Shown: positions 36,800 through 45,861 of the stretch, piece after piece
Numbering within the stretch: the first letter of the stretch is position 1
Layout: each line of letters starts with the position of its first letter
Assembly: GCF_002287505.1 (NCBI RefSeq)
Contig: NZ_CP019688.1
Coordinates: 186,001-250,000, forward strand
Direction: 5' to 3'
DNA from: Corynebacterium glaucum
GTDB lineage: Bacteria; Actinomycetota; Actinomycetes; Mycobacteriales; Mycobacteriaceae
DNA: 64,000 bases
The notes under the pieces: model-generated
The model's database searches: none
The model's input: only the letters and a program-made list of their open reading frames with translations
Told to the model about the DNA's origin: nothing
Translations under genes and position numbers: made by a program

Positions 36800-37612
36800 C
36801 TAGTGTACGGCTGGGGCGACGGCCTCCCAATCCACCGTGAGCGAATTGTCGCGCAGCCTGCGCCGTTGCGGCTCGAGTGGCCAGCCCTGCCGAACCAACT
36901 CGGCGTGCGCCTCGCGCCAGCGCACCCGCGGCCCGTGCGGTGCCCATCCGGCGGCTCCGGCCCATGCAGCATCCGCGTCCTGCAGGAGCGCGTGGATCGG
37001 CTCCCCGGGCACGTTACGGTGGATCAGCACCTTGGGCAGGCGCTCGGCGATCTCGCTGGGCTTTGCCACGTTGTGCGGGTCCCACGACAACGTCAACGTC
37101 TGCGGCCCGTTTGCATCCAGCAGCACCCACGCCGCGCGCCTTCCCAGCTCGTCGCAGGTGCCCTCAACAAAGAGCCCCCTTGGCGCCAGCCGCGACGTCA
37201 CTGCTTCCCAGGCGTCGGCAACCTCTGCCACGTCGTATTGCCGCAGCACGTTGAACGCGCGCACCAAATGCGGCGAGTATCCGGCTAGCTCGAACCCGCC
37301 AAGCTCGAACCGCACTCCGTCGCGCGGATCGAGTACGCGCTCTGGGGCAATCTCCAATCCCACCACCTCGGTAGCCGGGTTGACCTGGCGCAGCCACCGC
37401 GCCCATTCCACGGTGGTGGTGTGGGAGGCGCCGTAGCCAACGTCGATAGCCAACGGTGCTGAAACGCCCCGCAAAAGAGAAATGACCCGCGGGTGAAAGC
37501 GGGTCCATCGGTCTGAGCGCCGCAGGCGGTTGTAACCGGTCGTACCGCGGGTGATTACGCCGTACGGCCTTCCCGCGCCAGCCTGCGAACGCAGATTGTG
37601 GTGGTGCGGCAC
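36800..37612 (-). CDS. SAM-dependent methyltransferase
   Basis: A 270-residue class I methyltransferase-like protein. The SAM motif I is IDVGYGASHTTTVEWARWL, with VVGLEIAPERV as motif post-I. RAFNVLRQYDVAEVADAWEAVTSRLAPRGLFVEGTCDE matches later motifs. The start is GTG at 37612. The substrate is unknown. It ends 6 bp before the LmeA-like gene, so the two are probably an operon with DUF2505 upstream (9-bp gap). Confidence 0.82.
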   Translation of the reverse strand: MPHHHNLRSQAGAGRPYGVITRGTTGYNRLRRSDRWTRFHPRVISLLRGVSAPLAIDVGYGASHTTTVEWARWLRQVNPATEVVGLEIAPERVLDPRDGVRFELGGFELAGYSPHLVRAFNVLRQYDVAEVADAWEAVTSRLAPRGLFVEGTCDELGRRAAWVLLDANGPQTLTLSWDPHNVAKPSEIAERLPKVLIHRNVPGEPIHALLQDADAAWAGAAGWAPHGPRVRWREAHAELVRQGWPLEPQRRRLRDNSLTVDWEAVAPAVH

Positions 37613-37621
37613 ACCGATTAC

Positions 37622-38113
37622 CTAGAGGTTGTCAGAGATCCACTGCTCGGTGAGCTTGGCCTCGTTCGACACAATCTCCTCAAGCGCCTCGGCCACCTTC
37701 GGCTCCAGTGCAGCACCCATAAACGGGATGTCCACCTTGACCTCGTTGTCGTAGGTAAGGGTAGTGGTCTCGCCGTCGGAGGACTGCGCGATTTCACCGG
37801 AGAAGTCCACCGGGGTGCCCTTCACGTCGCCGGTGAAGGTGTGCGTCGCCGAGCCGTCGGCAAGCTTGCCGATGTTCACCACGCGCTTGAGCTTCAAGTC
37901 CTGCGAAATGAGTGCCTGCGCTGCCTCCGGCATGATCGATTTCGGCAGGATCTCGAACAGGGTCGCCGTGTCGCCAGTGAATTCGTGCAGCTGGCCGGGC
38001 TCGGGGGAGAGGGTCTCCGCGATGTGGGTCCAGTACGCCTCGGAGGCGTATGCCTCGGCGACCTTCTCGGCTGGGTGGTTGATGGTAACGGTGGTTTCGC
38101 TACGTACAGTCAT
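37622..38113 (-). CDS. DUF2505 family protein (START-like fold)
   Basis: A 163-residue protein beginning TVRSETTVTINHPAEKVAEAYASEAYWTHIA, the pattern of actinobacterial DUF2505 proteins, with alternating strands and a C-terminal helix (PKVAEALEEIVSNEAKLTEQWIS). Predicted to bind a hydrophobic ligand; role unknown. Start ATG 38113. It is divergent from murB with only an 18-bp gap, so the promoters must lie inside the coding regions or be shared. Confidence 0.82.
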   Translation of the reverse strand: MTVRSETTVTINHPAEKVAEAYASEAYWTHIAETLSPEPGQLHEFTGDTATLFEILPKSIMPEAAQALISQDLKLKRVVNIGKLADGSATHTFTGDVKGTPVDFSGEIAQSSDGETTTLTYDNEVKVDIPFMGAALEPKVAEALEEIVSNEAKLTEQWISDNL

Positions 38114-38131
38114 GCCCAACAGACTACCTTG

Positions 38132-39172
38132 GTGAAGGTGCAAGACTCATCATTCGCCTCCCTGACCACGCTGCGCGTTGGCGGTACCCCGCGCGAGACC
38201 GTCAGCTGCACCACAGCTGCAGAACTCGCCGCAACCGTCGCGCAGCTCGACGCCGATCGCCAGCCGCTCCTCGTCGTCGGCGGAGGGTCGAACTTGGTGG
38301 TTGCAGACGGTCCCCTCGACCTCACGGCAGTGCTTGTGCGCAATGAGGGCATTTCGCTTGTCGACGGCCTGTTGCGCGCCTCGGCAGGCACCACCTGGGA
38401 CGATGTTGTGGTGTTCGCCATCGAGCACGGGCTTGGTGGCATCGAGGCGCTTTCAGGCATCCCCGGTTCGGCCGGTGCCACCCCAGTCCAGAACGTGGGC
38501 GCCTACGGCTCCGAGATCTCGGACGTGCTCACCCGCGTGCGCCTGTACAACCGCGAGACTGGCGCCGACGAGTGGGTACCCGCCTCTGCGCTGGATCTGG
38601 CGTACCGCTACTCCAACCTGAAGTTCACCTCCCGCGCCGTCGTGCTCGAAATCGAGCTTCAGCTCACGCCGACCGAGCTGTCCATCCCACTGCGCCACCT
38701 TGGCGGCGAGCAGGTCTCGCTGGCGGAGGCCCGCAAGTCCGTGCTGGAGACGCGCCGGGCAAAGGGCATGGTGCTCGACGAGGCGGACCACGACACCTGG
38801 TCGGCCGGATCGTTCTTCACCAACCCTGTCGTGCCTACCGCTTTGGCCGATGAGATCGAGGCCAAGGTCGGTGAGGAGAACATGCCCCGCTTCGCGGTTG
38901 CCGGCGGTGACGGCACCAAAGAGGCAATGGAGAAGCTCTCGGCAGCGTGGCTCATTGAGCGCGCCGGCTTCCCCAAGGGGTTCCCGGGGGAAGAGGCTCC
39001 AGCACGGTTATCGACGAAGCACACGCTCGCCCTGACCAACCGTGGACACGCCACCGCCGACGACATTGTGGCTCTGGCGAGGCGGGTCCAAGAGGGCGTC
39101 GATAAGCAATTTGGTGTTGAGCTGCACCCCGAGCCGGTGTGGGTGGCTTTAGGGCTGAACAACCTGCCGTAG
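38132..39172 (+). CDS. murB: UDP-N-acetylenolpyruvoylglucosamine reductase
   Basis: FAD enzyme of peptidoglycan synthesis that reduces UDP-GlcNAc-enolpyruvate to UDP-MurNAc with NADPH. The FAD-binding stretch is LLVVGGGSNLVVAD, with GLGGIEALSGIPGSAGATPVQNVGAYGSEISD. Conserved YRYSNLKF and the catalytic SAGSFFTNPVV follow. About 346 residues. The start is either GTG 38132 or GTG 38138. Its last 24 bp overlap the convergent hepT gene. Confidence 0.95.
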   Translation: MKVQDSSFASLTTLRVGGTPRETVSCTTAAELAATVAQLDADRQPLLVVGGGSNLVVADGPLDLTAVLVRNEGISLVDGLLRASAGTTWDDVVVFAIEHGLGGIEALSGIPGSAGATPVQNVGAYGSEISDVLTRVRLYNRETGADEWVPASALDLAYRYSNLKFTSRAVVLEIELQLTPTELSIPLRHLGGEQVSLAEARKSVLETRRAKGMVLDEADHDTWSAGSFFTNPVVPTALADEIEAKVGEENMPRFAVAGGDGTKEAMEKLSAAWLIERAGFPKGFPGEEAPARLSTKHTLALTNRGHATADDIVALARRVQEGVDKQFGVELHPEPVWVALGLNNLP

Positions 39173-39481
39173 CGCGTCCTCTAATAGGGGCAAATGGTTG
39201 GCAACGATGTCCTCGATGATTGAGGTATCGATGATGAAGTACTGGTGGACCAACAAGTTTCGGAAGCCTCTAATCTGAGCCCACGGTACTTCTGGGAACT
39301 GATCAGTAACTTCCGTTGGCAAATGGTTTAAGGACTCCCCAAGTACTTGAAGGTTACGTTCGATGGCATCCTCTGCCATAGCAGTGAGCCTTGGGTCGGT
39401 TTTCGCCAGCTGAGAATAGTTACAGCACTTCTCAATCGCGTCCAGCGCGTCCCGCACCCTACTCGGCGTATCCCTACTCAC
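39149..39481 (-). CDS. hepT: HepT-like toxin (HEPN ribonuclease)
   Basis: A 110-residue HEPN-fold protein of the HepT/DUF86 family. The Rx4-6H RNase motif is visible as RNLLVHQYF (about residues 71-79), with the Tyr that partner MntA proteins AMPylate. It pairs with the nucleotidyltransferase gene upstream; GTG start and TGA stop overlap (GTGA). In known systems HepT cleaves RNA and MntA neutralises it by adding AMP to the Tyr. It overlaps the murB 3' end by 24 bp. Confidence 0.88.
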   Translation of the reverse strand: MSRDTPSRVRDALDAIEKCCNYSQLAKTDPRLTAMAEDAIERNLQVLGESLNHLPTEVTDQFPEVPWAQIRGFRNLLVHQYFIIDTSIIEDIVANHLPLLEDALRQVVQP

Positions 39482-39807
39482 ACGTCCACCGCATCTTCCT
39501 GGACGGATCGAGCTACTTCGGGCTTGAGCAGCTGCTCCGGAAAAATGTCAATATCGTCGCGGCCCAGTAGTTTGCGAGTCTCCTCCATGAGTCCCGAAGC
39601 GCGCATCAATACGTTGCCTAGCGAAGGATCCATCTGCACGATGATGTCGATGTCCGATTCGCTGTCAGCGGTCCCCCGCGCAACGGAGCCGCAGAACTTT
39701 GGATTCTGCGCTTGGTACTTCTCTAGAAGCTTCTCAAGCTCGCTGCGGTGCGCACGAACGAGCTCCCTCGAGGCGCGGGATTCAGGGCTCAATTGCGTGC
39801 GCATCAT
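39478..39807 (-). CDS. mntA: MntA-like minimal nucleotidyltransferase antitoxin
   Basis: A 109-residue Pol-beta-superfamily minimal nucleotidyltransferase. The catalytic pattern GSVARGTADSESDIDIIV (GSx10DxD) is complete, so it should be active. It is the antitoxin partner of HepT and precedes it with coupled translation. An N-terminal helical extension (ELVRAHRSELEKLLEKYQ) is present. Confidence 0.87.
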   Translation of the reverse strand: MMRTQLSPESRASRELVRAHRSELEKLLEKYQAQNPKFCGSVARGTADSESDIDIIVQMDPSLGNVLMRASGLMEETRKLLGRDDIDIFPEQLLKPEVARSVQEDAVDV

Positions 39808-39816
39808 GCTTCAAGC

Positions 39817-41535
39817 TTAGTGCTCGGCGAGGCGAGCGAGGAGGGAGTCGCGGACCTCGCGGCGGCGGACCTTGCCCATCTGGTCGCGGTTGAGCTCCTC
39901 GAAGTGGTAGAAGGTGCGCGGGACCTTGTAGCGAGTGAGATTCTCGCGAGCGAATTCCTTGAGACCGTCTGGGTCGAGGGCGGCACCGTCCTCGAGCACG
40001 ACGCAGGCAACGACGTCTTCGGAACCGTCCTCGCGGGGCCGGCCAACGACTGCGACTTCGGTGATATCCGGGTGGCGGCGCATAACGTCCTCTACCTCGG
40101 CCGGGTAGACGTTGAAACCGCCGGTGATGATGAGCTCCTTGATGCGGCTGACCAGCTTGATAAAGCCGTCTTCTTCCATCACGCCCATGTCACCGGTGCG
40201 GAACCAGCCGTTGTGGAACGCCTTCTCGGTGGCCTCGTCGTTGTTGAGGTAGCCGGCGAAGACCTGCGGGCCGCGGGCGATGATCTCACCTGCCTCGCCG
40301 TAGGGCATGAGCTCGTCCGGATTCTCGGGGTTCACGATGCGGATCTCGGTGTCCGGGAACGGAATGCCGATGTAGCCCGGGCGGCGATCCGCGGAGCGCG
40401 GGTTGCCGATCAGGATCGGGCCAGTCTCGGTGAGGCCGTAGCCCTCGACGAGGTAACCGCCGGTGAGGTCCTCCCAGTCCTCGATGACCTTCGCCGGCAG
40501 CGAGGAGGCTCCGGAGAAGCCGATCTGCACCTTCGACAGGTCGACGTTCTGCTCCTTCGCGGTGCTGACGATGCGCTCGAACAGCGTGGGCACGCCAGGG
40601 ACGAAGGTCGGGTTGTCGTTCTTCAGCGCCTTCATCACCAAGTCCATTTGCGGCGACGGAAGCAGGATGAGCTCCGAGCCGATGAGTACGGGCAGGGTGA
40701 GCGAAAAGGCGAGACCGTAGGCGTGGAAGAACGGCAGGGTAGCTAGCATGCGCTGGTTCTCGGTCTGCAGTTCCTTGACCCACGCCGCGCCCTGCACGGG
40801 GTTCGCGATGAGGTTGGTGTGGGTGAGCACCGCGCCCTTCGGCGCCCCGGTCGTGCCGGAGGTGTAGAGGATGAGCGCGGGGGAATCCGGGGTGATGGAA
40901 TCCGGGGCGGCGATGTCATCACCGTCGCCGCCAATGGCGGTGCTGATCAACGCCTCCCACGGAACGGTGTTGCGTGCCTGTCCAGTGAGGGCCTCGCGAG
41001 CCTCGCGCAGCTTGCCGAACGGGATGCGCAGAGCGAGTTGCTGCAGGCGCGGCATAGCCTTGGTCATGTTCACGCTGACGAGGGTTTCCAGCGGTGTGTC
41101 CCCGCGCAACTGTTCAAGTGTGCTTGCCGTCTTGTCCCAGACGATGGCGATGCGGGCTGCGTGGTCCTTGAACTGCGGGCGCAGCTCGTTGGCGGTGTAG
41201 AGCGGGTTGTGCTCGACCACGACGGCGCCAAGCATGTGCACTGCGTAGTAGGCGACCACGTGCTGCGGGCAGTTTGGCAGCATGATGGTGACGCGGTCGC
41301 CCGGGCGAACGCCGAAGGCCTTCAGGCCGGCTGCCGCGCGGCGTATGTCTTTGTCCAGCTCTGCGTAGGTCAGTGAGCGGCCGAAGAAGCGCGTTGCGGG
41401 CTTGTTCGCATTGCGGGAGAGATTCTCCTCGTACATTTGCGGCAGGGTGCGATCGCCGTAGGTCAGCGGCGGTTTTGTCCACTCGGAGTAGTACTCCAGC
41501 CAGGGTTGGGTCACGTTCGGGTCGGGCGCAGTCAT
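39817..41535 (-). CDS. fadD: Long-chain fatty-acid-CoA ligase
   Basis: ANL ligase of 572 residues activating fatty acids to acyl-CoA. Seen: ILYTSGTTGAPKGAVLTH (AMP motif), VEGYGLTETGPI, GWFRTGDMGVMEEDGFIKLVSRIKELIITGGFNVYPAEVE, and the adenylation Lys in RDQMGKVRRREV. ATG 41535 (MTAPDPNVTQPW). The next gene upstream is a close paralogue of nearly equal length; the pair looks like a tandem duplication. It may feed mycolic-acid or phospholipid synthesis, or use exogenous fatty acids. Confidence 0.93.
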   Translation of the reverse strand: MTAPDPNVTQPWLEYYSEWTKPPLTYGDRTLPQMYEENLSRNANKPATRFFGRSLTYAELDKDIRRAAAGLKAFGVRPGDRVTIMLPNCPQHVVAYYAVHMLGAVVVEHNPLYTANELRPQFKDHAARIAIVWDKTASTLEQLRGDTPLETLVSVNMTKAMPRLQQLALRIPFGKLREAREALTGQARNTVPWEALISTAIGGDGDDIAAPDSITPDSPALILYTSGTTGAPKGAVLTHTNLIANPVQGAAWVKELQTENQRMLATLPFFHAYGLAFSLTLPVLIGSELILLPSPQMDLVMKALKNDNPTFVPGVPTLFERIVSTAKEQNVDLSKVQIGFSGASSLPAKVIEDWEDLTGGYLVEGYGLTETGPILIGNPRSADRRPGYIGIPFPDTEIRIVNPENPDELMPYGEAGEIIARGPQVFAGYLNNDEATEKAFHNGWFRTGDMGVMEEDGFIKLVSRIKELIITGGFNVYPAEVEDVMRRHPDITEVAVVGRPREDGSEDVVACVVLEDGAALDPDGLKEFARENLTRYKVPRTFYHFEELNRDQMGKVRRREVRDSLLARLAEH

Positions 41536-41567
41536 GCGCCCCACACTACGCCATACAACGCTGAAAC

Positions 41568-43265
41568 CTACGCTTGCGTAAGGTCCTTCGCGAGCGCGTC
41601 ACGCACCTCGCGGCGGCGGATCTTGCCGGTCTGGTCCCGCTCAAGCTCCTCGAAGTGGTAGAAGGTACGCGGCACCTTGTAGCGGGTGAGCCGCTGGCGC
41701 GCGAAATCTTTGAGCCCATCCGGGTCCAGGATGGCACCGTCGCGGAGGGTGACGCAGGCGACGACGTCCTCCGAGCCGTCGTTACGCGGGCGCCCAACCA
41801 CTGCGATATCGGTGACATCCGGGTGCTGGCGCATGACCCCCTCGACTTCGTCCGGGTAAACGTTGAAGCCGCCGGTGATGATGATCTCCTTGATGCGGGC
41901 GACCAACCGGACGTAGCCGTCGGGTTCCATCACGGCCATGTCGCCGGTGCGGAACCAGTCTTCGTAGAAAGATCTGGCGTTGGCTTCGGGCTTGTTCAGG
42001 TAGCCGGAGAAGACCTGCGGCCCGCGCGCGAGCACCTCACCAGCTTCGCCGTCGGGCATCGTCTCGGCGGGGTTGTCCGGGTTTGCGATGCGGACCTCGG
42101 TGTTGGGAAACGGCATGCCGACATAACCTGGGCGGCGATTGGCGTTCAGGGGGTTCACTGTCAGAATCGGCGCAGTCTCGGTGAGGCCATAGCCCTCGAC
42201 AAGGCGCCCGCCCGTAACCTGCTCCCACCGTTCGATGGTTGCGGCGGGCAGGGTCGCCGCACCGGAGACAGAGGAGTGGATAGAGGAGAGGTCAGCGCCG
42301 GTTTCAAGAGCCCAGTCGGTGATGCGCTCGTACAGCGTGGGCACGCCCGGGAGAACCGTGGGGCGGGTCTTGGTGATTGCCTCCTGGTACAGCGCGGGCT
42401 GTGGGGCGGGCACAAGGACGATCTGCGCACCGATGGTCAGCGGAAGTCCGTAGTTCAGTGCAAGGCCGTAGACGTGGAACAGCGGGAGGACGGCAAGCAC
42501 CTTTTCTTCCACATCGCCGCCCCACTTTTCCACCCACTCCAGACAGCCCTTCAAGACGGCGACGATGTTGCGGTGGGTAAGCGGTGCGCCCTTGGGTTCA
42601 CCGGTGGTGCCCGAGGTGTAGAGGATGAACGCGACGGTGTCCTGAGTGACGCTCGCCCCATGCACCTTGCCCTTTGCGCCGGAGAGGAAGTCTTTCCAGG
42701 CGATGGTGCCCGGAGCCGGTTTGGAGAGCTCGGCGCGCTTCTTGGCGATTGGCGGGAGCGGAATCGACAGCACCGTGCGCAGGCGCAGCGGCATCTCATC
42801 GATCATGTTGACGGTGATGATGGTCTCCAGCGGCGTGTCCTCGCGCAGTTTGAGGAAGGTGTCCGCCTCACGGTCGAAGACGATGGCCACCTTCGCGCCG
42901 TGGTCGAGAAACTGGCTCTTGAGCTCGTAGGACGTGTACAGCGGGTTGTGTGCCACGACGGTCGCGCCGATGCGCAGGAGCGCGGTGACAGCGATGACAT
43001 GTTGCGGGCAGTTCGGCAGCGCGACGGCAACTCGGTCGCCTGAACGGACCCCAATGCCGACGAGGGCGGCGGCAGCGTTACTCACCTTCTCGTTGAGTTC
43101 TCCGTAGGTGAGTTCTTTGCCCATGAACCAGGTCGCCTTGTTCTTTGGCGAGTTAGCGACGATCTGGTTGAACATGCTGACCAAGGTGTCGCTGCCAAGG
43201 TCCGGGTACGGGTCGGTCCATTCCGCGTAGTTTTCGATCCAGGCCTTGCTCTCGAACGCTCCCAT
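41568..43265 (-). CDS. fadD: Long-chain fatty-acid-CoA ligase, paralogue
   Basis: ANL ligase of 565 residues, with the same motif order as its neighbour: ILYTSGTTGEPKGAPLTHRN, VEGYGLTETAPILTVNP, DWFRTGDMAVMEPDGYVRLVARIKEIIITGGFNVYPDEVE, and RDQTGKIRRREV. Many stretches match the downstream paralogue by eye (for example NWAEWTDP-type start, ITGGFNVYP, YKVPRTFYHFEEL), which supports duplication. ATG 43265 has AAAGGAGA upstream. The 183 bp before it, to the MinD-like pseudogene, holds no gene I can support. Confidence 0.93.
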   Translation of the reverse strand: MGAFESKAWIENYAEWTDPYPDLGSDTLVSMFNQIVANSPKNKATWFMGKELTYGELNEKVSNAAAALVGIGVRSGDRVAVALPNCPQHVIAVTALLRIGATVVAHNPLYTSYELKSQFLDHGAKVAIVFDREADTFLKLREDTPLETIITVNMIDEMPLRLRTVLSIPLPPIAKKRAELSKPAPGTIAWKDFLSGAKGKVHGASVTQDTVAFILYTSGTTGEPKGAPLTHRNIVAVLKGCLEWVEKWGGDVEEKVLAVLPLFHVYGLALNYGLPLTIGAQIVLVPAPQPALYQEAITKTRPTVLPGVPTLYERITDWALETGADLSSIHSSVSGAATLPAATIERWEQVTGGRLVEGYGLTETAPILTVNPLNANRRPGYVGMPFPNTEVRIANPDNPAETMPDGEAGEVLARGPQVFSGYLNKPEANARSFYEDWFRTGDMAVMEPDGYVRLVARIKEIIITGGFNVYPDEVEGVMRQHPDVTDIAVVGRPRNDGSEDVVACVTLRDGAILDPDGLKDFARQRLTRYKVPRTFYHFEELERDQTGKIRRREVRDALAKDLTQA

Positions 43266-43432
43266 GGGTCTCCTTTACCGCGCACGACGCGCTTAGTTTC
43301 ACTGAAAAAACTTCTTGATCACTATAACCTACGCAACGGTAAGTTACGGGAAAGTAGGGAAGCACGGGACGGCACGGCCGTCGACAAGCAAAAGTTCTTG
43401 TACTGCGAGCATGGAGTGAATGATTTAGGCTG

Positions 43433-44220
43433 ATGCCCGCACACAAAAATGGGGATTTTTGGGGCCGGCTGCGCTCGATCAATCGAACTTGGTGGATCCG
43501 GTAGCGGCACCGCCGAAGCGGGGGCGGCGGAAATTCGTGCACTCGGCGAGCGGTGGCCGGGTGAATCCTGGTGGGTCGGCGAAGGAACTCGGACGCCGTT
43601 GCGTGACGACTACCGCATTGCGGTGATGAGTCTGAAAGGCGGCGTGGGCAAGACAACGACCACGGTGGCGCTCGGCGGGATCTTCGCCGAGACTCGCGGT
43701 GACCGGGTGGTGGCCGTCGATGCGAACCCGGACCTGGGGACCTTGGCCCAGCGGGCGGTTGGCCCGACGTCGGCGACGATCCGTTGACATCCTCCAGCAT
43801 CACTACAACGTCATCCTCACCGACTGTGGCACGGGACTCATGCATTCGGCGATGGCGGGTGTGTTGGATCTGGCGAACGCGCTCGTGCTGGTGACATCTC
43901 CAGCGCTGGATGGTGCGCAGTCGGCGTCCGCGACCCTGGACCGGTTGAACCTGCACGGCTACGACTGGTTAGCGGCCAATTGCGTTGTGGTGGTCTCCTC
44001 GTCTGCACCGGGCAAGCCGACGATTGACACCGCCAAGCTTGCGGAACACTTCGCCTCGAGGACCCGGGCGGTGCATGCGATTGCCTACGACCGGCACCTC
44101 GCGGAGGGGGCAGTGGTGGACTTGGAGCGCCTGCACCCGACGACGAAGAAAGCGTACCAGCAGCTCGCGGCGACGGTGGCCGAGGATTTTTCCACGTGGC
44201 ACCGCCACGCGGCGTGGTAG
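43433..44220 (+). pseudogene. Broken EspI/MinD-like ATPase of type VII secretion loci
   Basis: Fragments of one P-loop ATPase lie in different frames. From about 43492, frame 1 gives [26 protein letters not shown], the basic linker seen before the ATPase domain in EspI-like proteins. Frame 0 then carries [28 protein letters not shown] (Walker A) and [21 protein letters not shown], ending at ATIR. Frame 1 resumes as [24 protein letters not shown] and continues to a normal end at 44220. Comparison with the usual family layout suggests roughly 60 codons are missing at the ATIR/VDIL junction (about 43787), with a frame change. No complete product is possible. Confidence 0.82.
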
Positions 44221-44275
44221 GCGCCGGGGTAGCTAGACTTATCTGCGGCCCGAACGCCCGATTGAAAGGATTGCC

Positions 44276-44737
44276 ATGCGCAAGACCACGACTTTGGCCG
44301 CTACCTTCCTCGCTACGTCCGCGCTTCTGGTCGGCTGCGGTACCGAAAGCCTCGACGGCACCTACCAAGCCGACATCGACCTCGCCGAGACCAGCACGCC
44401 GGAGGAAGAAGAGGCCCTGAAGGCGCTGGAGCAGATGGGCTACAGCCGCGAAGACATGATTGTCACCTACAAGCTCAAGATCGAGGGTGAGACTTGCGAG
44501 CAGACTATTAGCGGTGTCTTCGGTGCGGATACCCGGATGGACTGCGAAGTGGACCGTGATAAGGAGGTCATCCGCGCGACTGGCGACGTTGCCACCGGCG
44601 ATCCGGAGATTGACGAGATGAAGTATGTTCACGACGGCGACACCATCACGCTCGTGCCGAACGACGCGCAAATGGACATGGCTGGCGGTGCCGAAGGTGA
44701 GCGCGAAGTCGTGTTGACCAAGGTGGAGGAGAACTAG
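44276..44737 (+). CDS. Predicted lipoprotein
   Basis: A 153-residue exported lipoprotein. The signal peptide ends in the lipobox LLVGC (Cys about residue 21). The mature part is acidic (ETSTPEEEEALKALEQMG) with two further Cys (ETCEQTISG and MDCEV) that could form a disulfide. Unrecognised family; similar short corynebacterial lipoproteins are of unknown role. ATTGAAAGGATTGCC precedes the ATG. Confidence 0.83.
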   Translation: MRKTTTLAATFLATSALLVGCGTESLDGTYQADIDLAETSTPEEEEALKALEQMGYSREDMIVTYKLKIEGETCEQTISGVFGADTRMDCEVDRDKEVIRATGDVATGDPEIDEMKYVHDGDTITLVPNDAQMDMAGGAEGEREVVLTKVEEN

Positions 44738-44844
44738 CGCACCTTCGCGGGGCCGAGCATGAACTCCCTCAAAGTCCGAGGGTGCGGCTGATTTCAGTCC
44801 ATTGACTGCCCCCAGCGAGTGCGCCAGAGGGCTCCCGAGGGAAG

Positions 44845-44866
44845 CGTGCTCCCCGGGCACGTTTTT
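44845..44866 (+). terminator. Candidate terminator after the lipoprotein gene
   Basis: CGTGC-TCCCCGG-GCACG followed by TTTTT. The stem is only 5 bp, about 110 bp downstream of the stop, and the T-tract runs into the end of the convergent Imm52-like gene. Confidence 0.4.
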
Positions 44867-45515
44867 ATGCTGGTGCGGTTGCGGTGCGGATGACTTCGAG
44901 GTCTTCGACTGTTACGAGTTCGGGTGCCTCGGCTGCAACAATGATCGTTCCGTCGCCGAGTGGGCGATGTGTGGCCGATTGCGGTAGTTGTTCGGTGTCG
45001 AAGGGGTGGGATACATAGGTGAGCCATCCTGCGGATTTCTCAAGCACTGGGCTGGAGAGGGACGAATTCCAAGCACGGCAGGTCCATATCGCACGATCCG
45101 GTCGGATGGTGTCGATTAAGTTTTCCAGTAGCTGTAGGCACACGTCTTCTTCGAATGGCAATGGCCCGTCAGGGAGAGCAGATTGCAAACGCAGATCGAC
45201 TGTATTGCACGTTATCCACTCTGGAGCGGTGTTGAGTTTCAACCGCATGCTCCGTGTTGGTTTTGCTGGCGACCAGGCGACGATTGAACAACCTAGTTTT
45301 GGAGAGCCGATCTGCCCTTTTTCGACTTCGGCCCGTAGTGCGTCGACGGAAGTGTCAAAGATCCGATTTGCTTCGGCGCGTGAGTAGCCCTTGTGGAACC
45401 ATTCGTGAAACGTCGGATGAACTTGCTGCAGTGCTTCAAAGATCGAGGCTGCTTCGTGGGCCGTTGCGTCGAGATCTTTTTGCGGGCGACGCCACGTGCA
45501 AACAACTTCAGACAT
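44865..45515 (-). CDS. Imm52-like immunity protein, copy 2
   Basis: A 216-residue protein resembling immunity protein 52 of polymorphic-toxin systems in layout: N-terminal YWxxR-type start (VCTWRRPQKDLDATAHEAASIFEAL), then WFHKGYSRAEA, WSP and CNTVDLRLQ. The assignment is from memory and moderate. It shares about four residues in five with 48701-49348 and lies in a duplicated cassette. Immunity proteins bind and neutralise a cognate toxin in the cytoplasm. It has no toxin gene immediately beside it, so it may protect against toxins of other strains. Confidence 0.7.
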   Translation of the reverse strand: MSEVVCTWRRPQKDLDATAHEAASIFEALQQVHPTFHEWFHKGYSRAEANRIFDTSVDALRAEVEKGQIGSPKLGCSIVAWSPAKPTRSMRLKLNTAPEWITCNTVDLRLQSALPDGPLPFEEDVCLQLLENLIDTIRPDRAIWTCRAWNSSLSSPVLEKSAGWLTYVSHPFDTEQLPQSATHRPLGDGTIIVAAEAPELVTVEDLEVIRTATAPA

Positions 45516-45573
45516 TGATATTTCCTTTACCGAGCGCCATCTACCCTCTGCGGATGGCCATGATTTGGCCTAA

Positions 45574-45861
45574 TCATTGAAGTCCCAATTTGGTGTTGAA
45601 GTTCGCGGGCGCGGGCGTGACTAGGACTTCAACTGTGACGGGGACGGGGTTGCCGTCTCCGTTTTCTGTGAATCCTTTTGGTGCGCGGAATTGGAACGCG
45701 GTTGCCCCTTTCCAGGGGAGGGTGAAAACCAGGCCGACAACTCCCTTGTCGGATTCGGTTGTCGTGCTGACTGCATCCACGACTTCGAATCCTTTCTCGT
45801 CCACCTCGATTGCGTGGGCGAAAAATGCGTCATCCCAGTCATGATGGTCTTCGGAGATGTG
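45574..45861 (-). pseudogene. 3' fragment of an immunity-like gene, cut by IS256-family element
   Basis: From HISEDHHDWDDAFFAHAIEVDEKGFEVVDAVSTTTE to the end FNTKLGLQ it matches the C-terminal two thirds of the intact gene at 49407-49874. The codons before HISED (reading KTPDTL) come from the IS end. The N-terminus is lost. A longer in-frame reading from inside the IS exists but is not a real gene start. Confidence 0.85.

Larger units (their letters stand above)
44865..45861 (-). repeat. Duplicated immunity cassette, second copy at 48701-49694
   Basis: About 1 kb here (Imm52-like gene plus the 3' part of a second immunity-like gene) matches 48701-49694 at high identity by eye, including the intergenic GCGGATGGCCATGATTTGGC. 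This copy is cut exactly at the IS256-family end (45862). Confidence 0.85.

Noticed and set aside
41574..43043. Plus-strand reading of 489 codons inside the second fadD
   Set aside because: Fully antisense to a gene with all ANL motifs.
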